DNA from: Clostridia bacterium
GTDB lineage: Bacteria; Bacillota; Clostridia; Oscillospirales; SIG627
NCBI GenBank assembly: GCA_017453605.1
Contig: JAFTEP010000286.1
Coordinates: 1-19,031, forward strand
Direction: 5' to 3'
Length of the DNA: 19,031 nucleotides
Part shown: positions 13,304 to 19,031 of the stretch, piece by piece
How positions within the stretch are numbered: the first letter of the stretch is position 1
Layout of the letters: each line of letters opens with the position of its first letter
Notes under the pieces: generated by a model
Database searches by the model: none
Told to the model about the DNA's origin: nothing
Seen by the model: the letters and a program-made list of their open reading frames with translations, nothing else
Program-made: the position numbers and the translations under genes

Positions 13304-14286
13304 AAAACGCCGTAACAGACAGACTTCTCGAATGCGTCCGCGACGGCAGGGTCGCTTCGTCCTACATAATCGAGGGCCCGCCCGGAGCGGGAAAACTCGA
13401 TACGGCGAGATTCTTCGCTTCGGCGCTCTGCTGTGAAGATCCCTCGGAAAGCGGCGCTCCCTGCGGCGAATGCCGCAGATGCCGCCTTATCGCCTCGGGA
13501 AAGTTCTGCGACGTCAGCGAGCTTTATTCCGAGGAGGGAAAGCCCGTTCCTGTCGCGGCGGTCAGGGAGCTGATCGCCGAAACCTCGCTCATCCCCGCCG
13601 AGGCGGATTTCAGGGTCTTTGTCATCGCCGACAGCGAGAAGATGACCGCAGGGGCGCAGAACGCTCTTCTGAAAAGCATCGAGGAGCCGCCGAAAAACAC
13701 GGTCTTTGTGCTTCTGACACGGGACAGGCGCTCGCTTCTGCCGACGGTCGTCTCCCGTTCGGTCTGCCTCGTTCTCGGACCGATGCCGGACCAAGAACTG
13801 AAAAAGAGGCTCAAAGAAAAGTTTCCCGACGCCGACGGCAAAAAAATCGATTTCGCGGTCGCGGTCTCGGGAGGCGCGCCGGGCGTCGCCGAGAGCGCGC
13901 TCGAAGACGGAGAACTGATCTCGCGCGCCGACAGCGTGAGGGAATACCTCGCGGCGGTAAGCCGGGGCGAAGGTCCCGCGAAGCTCGGAGCGATAATTTC
14001 TCCTTCGTCCTGCACGAGGCAGTCTCTGGGAGTGATCCTGCCGCTGTTGAAGCTCGGACTGAGGGACGTCCTCATATATCAGAACGCGCCGGGAGCCGCG
14101 AAGCCGCAGCTTCTGTGCGACCCGGACGAACTGTCGAAGATCGCCGTGGGGATCTCTCCGGCGAAAGCGATCAGGCTTTTCGACAGGACGGAACGGCTTC
14201 TGGGGCTTCTCGGCGTGAACGTCAACGCCCTCGCGGCGATGGCGTCACTAAACCTCGTCGCCTGCTCGAAGCCGGGCACGGTGTGA
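13300..14286 (+). CDS. holB: DNA polymerase III delta-prime subunit
   Basis: HolB is the delta-prime subunit of the clamp loader that places the sliding clamp on DNA. The GTG at 13300 overlaps the darA stop (GTGA), giving 328 residues. Landmarks are SSYIIEGPPGAGKLDTARFF with the P-loop GPPGAGK (26-32), zinc-module cysteines C45, C55, C58 and C61, ALLKSIEEPPKNTVFVLLT, and SRS in place of the usual SRC sensor motif (VVSRS). AAA+ organisation is normal and the C-terminal domain complete. Translational coupling to darA links replication and c-di-AMP genes, as in other Firmicutes. Confidence 0.92.
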   Translation: MKNAVTDRLLECVRDGRVASSYIIEGPPGAGKLDTARFFASALCCEDPSESGAPCGECRRCRLIASGKFCDVSELYSEEGKPVPVAAVRELIAETSLIPAEADFRVFVIADSEKMTAGAQNALLKSIEEPPKNTVFVLLTRDRRSLLPTVVSRSVCLVLGPMPDQELKKRLKEKFPDADGKKIDFAVAVSGGAPGVAESALEDGELISRADSVREYLAAVSRGEGPAKLGAIISPSSCTRQSLGVILPLLKLGLRDVLIYQNAPGAAKPQLLCDPDELSKIAVGISPAKAIRLFDRTERLLGLLGVNVNALAAMASLNLVACSKPGTV

Positions 14287-14299
14287 TCCGACGGTTATT

Positions 14300-14328
14300 A
14301 TTATACATCATCGCAAAAGATTTATCAA
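14300..14328 (-). promoter_or_regulatory. Candidate antisense promoter facing the holB 3' end
   Basis: On the minus strand TTGATA (14328-14323, 5 of 6) and TATAAT (14305-14300, 6 of 6) are 17 bases apart. It points leftward into holB, and no minus-strand gene follows. The 93-base gap between holB and proB shows no comparable rightward promoter. It is a good match but may have no function. Confidence 0.45.
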
Positions 14329-14379
14329 GTTTTTGACCTGACGCAGAATAAACCGAGAAAACAGGAAAAGGAAAAAACT

Positions 14380-15156
14380 ATGAGAATGGTCGTCAAGGTG
14401 GGGACTTCGACCCTCACGCATCCGACCGGGATGCTCAACATCAAACAGACGGAAAAACTCGCGAAAGTGCTCAGCGATCTGAAAAACTCGGGGCACGAAC
14501 TGATCCTCGTCTCCTCCGGCGCGATAGGCATGGGAGTTGGAAAACTCAATCTGAAGACCCGCCCGTCCGATATCCCGACCAAGCAGGCTGCGGCCGCCGT
14601 TGGACAGTGCGAGCTGATGTATACCTACGACAAGCTGTTCGGGGAATATCACCACAACGTCGCGCAGATCCTCCTGACGGGAGAAGATCTCGAGGACGAA
14701 AACAGATATAAAAACTTCTCGAACACCCTCGCAAGGCTTCTGGAGCTCGGCGCCCTGCCGATCATAAACGAAAACGACTCCGTCTCCACGAGCGAGATCG
14801 AGATCGGCGACAACGACACGCTCTCCGCGCTCGTCGCCATCGGCGCAAAGGCGGATCTTCTGGTGATCCTCAGCGACATAGACGGGCTCTACACCGCCGA
14901 TCCTCACGAAAATCCCGGCGCGAAGCTGATCCCGCTGGTGGAGGACCTCGACGAGAGCGTCTTCGCCGCCGCGGGCGGAAGCTCCAACGGTCTGGGCACC
15001 GGCGGGATGAAAACAAAACTCTGCGCCGCCAAGCTCGTGACCGAAAAGGGCATAGACATGGTGATCGCAAACGGTAAGGAGCCGTCGCTTTTATACGCCG
15101 TCGCGGACGGAGAGAGCGTCGGCACGAGATTCTCGGGGAAAAAGCGGAGGGGATAA
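14380..15156 (+). CDS. proB: Glutamate 5-kinase, short form without PUA domain
   Basis: ProB phosphorylates glutamate to gamma-glutamyl phosphate, the first proline step and the usual point of proline feedback. The 258 residues cover only the amino-acid-kinase domain: VVKVGTSTLT (4-13), VSSGAIGMG (44-52), NENDSV (130-135), GDND (143-146), SDIDGLYTADP (165-175) and GTGGM (206-210). The C-terminal PUA domain of the E. coli enzyme (367 residues) is absent, as in many Firmicutes and other short ProB proteins. AAAAGGA precedes the ATG. It is four bases before proA in the proBAC operon. Confidence 0.95.
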   Translation: MRMVVKVGTSTLTHPTGMLNIKQTEKLAKVLSDLKNSGHELILVSSGAIGMGVGKLNLKTRPSDIPTKQAAAAVGQCELMYTYDKLFGEYHHNVAQILLTGEDLEDENRYKNFSNTLARLLELGALPIINENDSVSTSEIEIGDNDTLSALVAIGAKADLLVILSDIDGLYTADPHENPGAKLIPLVEDLDESVFAAAGGSSNGLGTGGMKTKLCAAKLVTEKGIDMVIANGKEPSLLYAVADGESVGTRFSGKKRRG

Positions 15157-15160
15157 AAAA

Positions 15161-16417
15161 ATGACGACGCTCGAAATGCTGAAAAACGCCCGCTCGTGCC
15201 TCAACGAAGCGGCGCTCATGGACGAAAAAACGAAGAACGCCGCGATCGAGGCGATGGCGCGCTCGATCGAAGAAAGCCGGGAGGCGATCCTCGAAGCGAA
15301 CGCGCAGGATATGGAAGCGGCGAAAACAAAGCTCTCCGACGCGATGCTCGACAGGCTGAAGCTCGACGAAAAGCGCCTGAAGGGGATGACCGACGGGATG
15401 CGAGAAGTCGCCGCGCTTCCCGATCCGATCGGAAAAACGATCTCGCGCACGGTGCGCCCGAACGGACTCGTGATAGAAAAAAAGCGCGTTCCGATGGGAG
15501 TCGTCGCGATCATCTACGAAAGCCGCCCCAACGTCACATCCGACGCCGCGGTGCTCTGCTTCAAGAGCTCCAACGTCTGCGTATTAAGGAGCGGAAGGGA
15601 CAGCTTTTCGAGCGCCCGCGCGATAGTCACAGCGCTGAGAAAGGGACTTGAAGCGTCGGGCCTTTCGCCCGATCTTGTCAACCTCGTGCCCGATCCCTCG
15701 AGGGAGAGCGCCGCCGAACTGATGAGAGCCAGAGGGCTCGTGGATCTTCTGATCCCGAGAGGCGGCGCGGGGCTCATCCGCTCTTGCTTAGAGAACGCCC
15801 TCGTCCCCTGCGTACAGACCGGAACGGGGATCTGCCATATCTTCGTGGAAAAGAGCGCCGACTTCGAAAAGGCGCTGAAGATCATAGACAACGCAAAGAC
15901 ACAAAGACCTTCGGTGTGCAACGCCGCCGAGGTCTGTCTCATAGACAGAGACGCCGTCCCGGAGTTTCTGCCGATGCTCAAAAAGAAGCTCGTCGACGAC
16001 AGGAAGGCCGCGGGGCTCATCCCGGTCGAGCTGAGGCTCGAAGACGGGCTCGAAAAGTTCGCGGACGGCAAAAAGGCCGGGGAAAACGACTTCGATACGG
16101 AATTTCTCGACTATATCCTCGCCGTAAAGGCGGTCGACGGCGTCGACGGGGCGATAGAACATATCGCCGTCCACTCAACTCACCACAGCGAGGCGATCGT
16201 CACGCGCGACGAAGCCGCCGCGGAAAAGTTCAGGCTTTTAGTGGACAGCGCCGCGGTCTACGTCAACGCCTCGACCCGGTTCACCGACGGAGGCGAGTTC
16301 GGTCTGGGCTGTGAAATGGGGATAGCCACACAAAAGCTCCACGCGAGAGGCCCGATGGGGCTCGAGGAGCTGACCAGCTACAAATACCTTATAACCGGCG
16401 ACGGACAGGTCCGCTGA
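15161..16417 (+). CDS. proA: Gamma-glutamyl phosphate reductase
   Basis: ProA reduces the unstable gamma-glutamyl phosphate from ProB to glutamate semialdehyde with NADPH, probably channelled within a ProB-ProA complex. The 418-residue protein is normal length and carries the aldehyde-dehydrogenase-like features IYESRPNVTSDAA (118-130), LIPRGGAGLI (197-206) and the catalytic cysteine C253 in QRPSVCNAAE. The RGG-type nucleotide segment reads VLRSGRDSFSS instead of the common LRGGKEA, a mild departure. GGAGGGG precedes the ATG. The gene lies four bases after proB and 13 bases before proC. Confidence 0.96.
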   Translation: MTTLEMLKNARSCLNEAALMDEKTKNAAIEAMARSIEESREAILEANAQDMEAAKTKLSDAMLDRLKLDEKRLKGMTDGMREVAALPDPIGKTISRTVRPNGLVIEKKRVPMGVVAIIYESRPNVTSDAAVLCFKSSNVCVLRSGRDSFSSARAIVTALRKGLEASGLSPDLVNLVPDPSRESAAELMRARGLVDLLIPRGGAGLIRSCLENALVPCVQTGTGICHIFVEKSADFEKALKIIDNAKTQRPSVCNAAEVCLIDRDAVPEFLPMLKKKLVDDRKAAGLIPVELRLEDGLEKFADGKKAGENDFDTEFLDYILAVKAVDGVDGAIEHIAVHSTHHSEAIVTRDEAAAEKFRLLVDSAAVYVNASTRFTDGGEFGLGCEMGIATQKLHARGPMGLEELTSYKYLITGDGQVR

Positions 16418-16430
16418 AAGGAGAAAAAAG

Positions 16431-17234
16431 ATGTATAAGGTCGGATTTATCGGAACGGGAGTCATGGGAGGCGCGATCGCGAGAGCGGTCAGAAAGAGCG
16501 TCGACGAAAACGAACTGCTTCTTGCCAACATCCCCCACAAGCAGGCTCAGGAGCTCGCGGAAGAGCTCGAATGCAGCTGGGGCGAGAACAAGGATGTCGC
16601 CCGCCAGTGCAGATACATCTATCTTGCCGTCAAGCCTCAGGTCATGCCCGAGGTTTTGAAGGAGATAGCCCCCGTTTTGAAGGAGAGGACGGACAGATAC
16701 ACAGTCATAAGCATCGCCGCCGGACTTTCCATAGACACCGTGAGAAAGCTCGCCGGGATCGACTTCCCGCTGATCCGCGTCATGCCCAACACCGCGGCGC
16801 TCGTCGGCGAGGCGGTCCTGCTCTGCAGCTTTTCGGGCGTGACCGACGACGAGAAAGAGGACTTTTTCGAGCTGACCGCGCACGCGGGGCTCTGCGACGA
16901 GGTCCCGGAAAAGCTCATTGATTCCGCCGGAAGTCTCACCGGCTGCGGTCCGGCGTTCGCGTTTCTCATCATGCAGGCGCTCGCGGACGGCGCCGTCGCC
17001 TGCGGAGTGGACCGCGCGAGGGCGAGGAAATACGCCGCGCGCACGCTTTTCGGCTCCGCGAAGCTGGCGCTCGAGAGCGGCAGGCACTTCGAACAGCTGA
17101 AAGACGACGTGTGCAGTCCCGCCGGAAGCACGATAGAGGGAGTGAGCGTCCTCGAGGAGGCGGGAGTCAGAGCCGCGCTGATAAACGCCGTCCGCGCCTC
17201 GTTCGAGAGGAACAGGGAACTCGGAAAACAGTGA
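16431..17234 (+). CDS. proC: Pyrroline-5-carboxylate reductase
   Basis: ProC completes proline synthesis by reducing pyrroline-5-carboxylate with NAD(P)H. The 267-residue protein shows the Rossmann start VGFIGTGVMGGAI (4-16), LAVKPQ (65-70), VMPNTAALVGEA (117-128), SLTGCGPAF (168-176) and SPAGSTIEG (229-237). AAAGGAG precedes the ATG. Together with proB and proA the full route from glutamate to proline is encoded in one unit. Its last codons overlap a possible GTG of the next gene. Confidence 0.96.
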   Translation: MYKVGFIGTGVMGGAIARAVRKSVDENELLLANIPHKQAQELAEELECSWGENKDVARQCRYIYLAVKPQVMPEVLKEIAPVLKERTDRYTVISIAAGLSIDTVRKLAGIDFPLIRVMPNTAALVGEAVLLCSFSGVTDDEKEDFFELTAHAGLCDEVPEKLIDSAGSLTGCGPAFAFLIMQALADGAVACGVDRARARKYAARTLFGSAKLALESGRHFEQLKDDVCSPAGSTIEGVSVLEEAGVRAALINAVRASFERNRELGKQ

Positions 17235-17251
17235 AGACCGGAGCAGGACAA

Positions 17252-18502
17252 ATGAAAAGCTTTGAGATATTTCCCTGGGGCTCGATGCACTCGAAGTTTT
17301 TGGCGCGAGACGCGAAAAAGACTTTCGGGGACTTGAAAGAATGCGGCTTCACCGGCTCGAATTTCATCGAGCCCGCCGACGTCGGTCTCTGCAGGGAAGC
17401 GGGGCTCGATCCGAACGTGTTCATCTACGCGAGCGGAGACTATAAAAGCGACAACGACGCCTTCGGCTCGCCGCGCGACGGGGTCGTCAACGTCACAAAG
17501 CTTATAGAGGACACTTCCGTCCCTCTCGCAACGCTTGAAAAGGCGATCGAAGAAGCTCTCGCGCAAGTCCCGGAGGGAAAGGTGAGGATATATCTCGTCG
17601 ACGAGCCCGGAGCCGGGCTTTTCGAACGGATCGCCTTCGCCGCGGGCTGTGTGAAAAAGTTTCGCCCGGACGCCGAGTGCTACGTCAATCTCTTCCCGAT
17701 CTACGCCGTTTGCGGAGCAAAGAACATTTCTCAGCTTGAAACGGAGACATACGAAGAATACCTCGAAAAGTTCTGTATCGCCCTGCCCGGAATGCCGGTC
17801 TCCTACGACAACTACGACGTGATAATAAGCCGTGACGGCGAGATAGAACAGAAGATGACAAGGTTCTACCGCAACTTCGTCAAGGCGAGAAAGATCTGCG
17901 ACAGATTCGGAGTCGATCTTTTCCACGTAGTCTGCTCAAATCAGCTCAGGATCACGCAGACCGTCCCGACGACGTCGAACCTTCTTTTGCAGGCGAACGC
18001 TTCGCTCGCCGCGGGCGCGAGGAGCGTGAGCTGGTTCACATACGCCGGCAGAGGCGACTACAACTGCGCGCCGGTCGACGACAACACGGGAGTCGAGATC
18101 AGAACGCCGACCTGGTATCTGTTGAAGGAAGTCAACAGACGGCTTCTGTCAATGGGAAGAGAGCTCGAAAAAATGAAGTTCGAAGGGCTGTTCTTCTCCG
18201 ACACCGACGGGATAGAGGACGCGAAGAGCGTCAGGGAATGTCCTTCGCTGAAGCGCTTTGAGACCTCGGGAAAAATGATGGTCGGCGTCTATTCCGACGC
18301 CGGGCGCAGGACCTACGTCACGGTGAACATGAGCCTGAAAAGCTCCGCGACCCTCCTGCTCGAAGACTCGAACGGCAAAAAAGCCGAGATCTGGAGCTGT
18401 GAGGAAAACAGATACATCGCTCCCCTTCTCCGACACGCTCACGGGGAAAGCCCGCTGTGGATCGCCCCGGGAGACGCCGCGATGCTGTCGGTGAGGATAT
18501 GA
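17252..18502 (+). CDS. Putative TIM-barrel glycosidase with C-terminal beta domain
   Basis: I chose ATG 17252 because GGAGCAGGA lies just before it; a GTG at 17231 overlapping the proC stop is an alternative that adds seven residues. The 416-residue protein resembles a family of uncharacterised bacterial glycosidase-like barrels, judged by word pattern: FPWGSMHSKF near the start, YLVDEPGAGLF (114-124; the D117-E118 pair may be catalytic), YVNLFPIYA (144-152), TYEEYLEKF, VSYDNYDV (183-190) and SWFTYAGRGDY (260-270). A beta-sandwich-like tail follows from about 340. There is no signal peptide. The substrate is unknown. It is coupled to proBAC by position (18 bases) with no promoter seen between, though a sugar enzyme has no clear tie to proline. 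Confidence 0.65.
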   Translation: MKSFEIFPWGSMHSKFLARDAKKTFGDLKECGFTGSNFIEPADVGLCREAGLDPNVFIYASGDYKSDNDAFGSPRDGVVNVTKLIEDTSVPLATLEKAIEEALAQVPEGKVRIYLVDEPGAGLFERIAFAAGCVKKFRPDAECYVNLFPIYAVCGAKNISQLETETYEEYLEKFCIALPGMPVSYDNYDVIISRDGEIEQKMTRFYRNFVKARKICDRFGVDLFHVVCSNQLRITQTVPTTSNLLLQANASLAAGARSVSWFTYAGRGDYNCAPVDDNTGVEIRTPTWYLLKEVNRRLLSMGRELEKMKFEGLFFSDTDGIEDAKSVRECPSLKRFETSGKMMVGVYSDAGRRTYVTVNMSLKSSATLLLEDSNGKKAEIWSCEENRYIAPLLRHAHGESPLWIAPGDAAMLSVRI

Positions 18503-18550
18503 AAAATTCTTTCTTGTGAAAAGAAAAATTAAAGCCGCATCTATAACGGC

Positions 18551-18579
18551 TTCACAAATCGGGGATAAAATAATATAAA
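18551..18579 (+). promoter_or_regulatory. Probable promoter of the small membrane zinc-ribbon gene
   Basis: TTCACA (18551-18556, 5 of 6), a 17-base spacer and TATAAA (18574-18579, 5 of 6) lie about 20 bases before the coding start. A small hairpin AAGCCG/CGGCTT (about 18532-18552) overlaps the -35; it has no T-run in the plus direction, so it is a doubtful terminator for the gene before it. Confidence 0.6.
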
Positions 18580-18604
18580 TTAAATTTGCCGGAGACTAAA
18601 AAAA

Positions 18605-19012
18605 GTGTTCAGGATAAGAAACGCATTGACAAATTTCATGCGCGGCAGATACGCTCAGTACGACGGGCTGAACAAATTTCTGCTCGTAATCTGGATAATC
18701 TGCGCTTTTTTGAATATATTCCTGCGCACCTGGATCCTCTCCGCGCTCGGACTCGTCTTCGCCATCCTTCCGCTTCTCAGGATGCTCTCAAAAAACCTCC
18801 CCGCGAGAGCGAAAGAGGAAATGAAGTATCAACAGATCAAGAAAAAGATCTCGGATAAGATCAAGTTGTTAAAAAACCGCTGGCGCGACAGAAAGACCCA
18901 CGTCTATATCTCCTGTCCTTTCTGCAAAAACACCCTCAGGCTCCCTAAGAAAAAAGGAAAGCACGGCGTAATCTGTCCGTGCTGCAAAAAAGATTTCAAC
19001 GTGAAGATCTGA
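18605..19012 (+). CDS. Small clostridial membrane protein with C-terminal zinc ribbon
   Basis: The start is a GTG at 18605 with CCGGAG about ten bases upstream; no nearer ATG fits. The 135-residue product has two hydrophobic helices (about 23-41 and 43-60), then a basic linker (62-98) and a zinc ribbon CPFC (104-107) with CPCC (124-127). I recognise the pattern (FxxFMRGRY..., helices, RLKDRKT-like stretch, zinc ribbon) from a conserved hypothetical family common in Clostridia, of unknown function. It has its own promoter and is the last gene in the window. Confidence 0.85.
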   Translation: MFRIRNALTNFMRGRYAQYDGLNKFLLVIWIICAFLNIFLRTWILSALGLVFAILPLLRMLSKNLPARAKEEMKYQQIKKKISDKIKLLKNRWRDRKTHVYISCPFCKNTLRLPKKKGKHGVICPCCKKDFNVKI

Positions 19013-19031
19013 TCCGCCCCCCAAAAACTTC

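Noticed and set aside
14287..14379. T-box or other riboswitch before proBAC
   Set aside because: The gap is only 93 bases, with no T-box sequence or antiterminator structure visible.
16637..17926. 429-codon open frame on the minus strand across proC and the next gene
   Set aside because: It is antisense to two genes with clear family words, has Ser/Ala-rich composition typical of GC-rich shadow frames, and has no ribosome site.
18532..18552. Hairpin AAGCCG/CGGCTT as terminator of the glycosidase gene
   Set aside because: There is no T-run after it on the plus strand, and it overlaps the predicted -35 of the next gene; left as undecided rather than listed.

Overview
The window is about 19 kb of GC-rich (roughly mid-50s %, by eye) chromosomal DNA. 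It is most likely from an uncultured Clostridia member of the Oscillospiraceae/Ruminococcaceae type. The evidence is the c-di-AMP receptor DarA/YaaQ, the RicT/YaaT PSP1 protein, a YdjI-like SPFH protein, a small clostridial membrane/zinc-ribbon protein, strong AGGAGG-type ribosome sites and many consensus TTGACA-17-TATAAT promoters. There are no tRNA or rRNA genes, transposases, CRISPR arrays or phage genes. It reads as ordinary chromosome with a few accessory catabolic genes.

Layout. Left part, minus strand: an arginine operon argC-argJ-argB (argB cut by the window edge) with a perfect sigma-A promoter and an ArgR-box-like palindrome at 2872-2896. Next, also minus, a GH127-type beta-L-arabinofuranosidase translationally coupled to a glycerophosphodiester phosphodiesterase. 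Then a minus-strand trio for a membrane/zinc-ribbon module: an SPFH protein with three zinc ribbons, a four-helix membrane protein, and a zinc-ribbon/YQQP-repeat/TM2 protein. A divergent 343-350 bp intergenic region with a large interrupted palindrome separates it from a plus-strand GH29 alpha-L-fucosidase, which carries a one-base frameshift near its 5' end. A bidirectional terminator is followed by a 57-residue 2[4Fe-4S] ferredoxin (minus), then murA-ricT and a YdcF-type gene (all minus). The right part is plus strand: darA-holB, the complete proline operon proB-proA-proC, a putative TIM-barrel glycosidase coupled to proC, and the small membrane zinc-ribbon protein.

How it fits together. 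Two glutamate-derived pathways (arginine via acetylated intermediates with ArgJ recycling, and proline via ProBAC) lie within 17 kb. darA, holB and ricT recall the Bacillus tmk-yaaQ-yaaR-holB-yaaT cluster, here broken by murA and a ydcF-like gene and partly inverted. Three glycosidases with no visible signal peptide suggest intracellular processing of imported plant or mucin sugars, but no transporter is in view.

The most notable points are the frameshifted GH29 gene (GH29 is a family with a known case of programmed -1 frameshifting), the SPFH/4TM/TM2 zinc-ribbon operon, the unexplained palindrome at 7903-7973, and a consensus promoter antisense to holB. I did not find a clearly new large system. 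The SPFH/TM2 operon is the best candidate.
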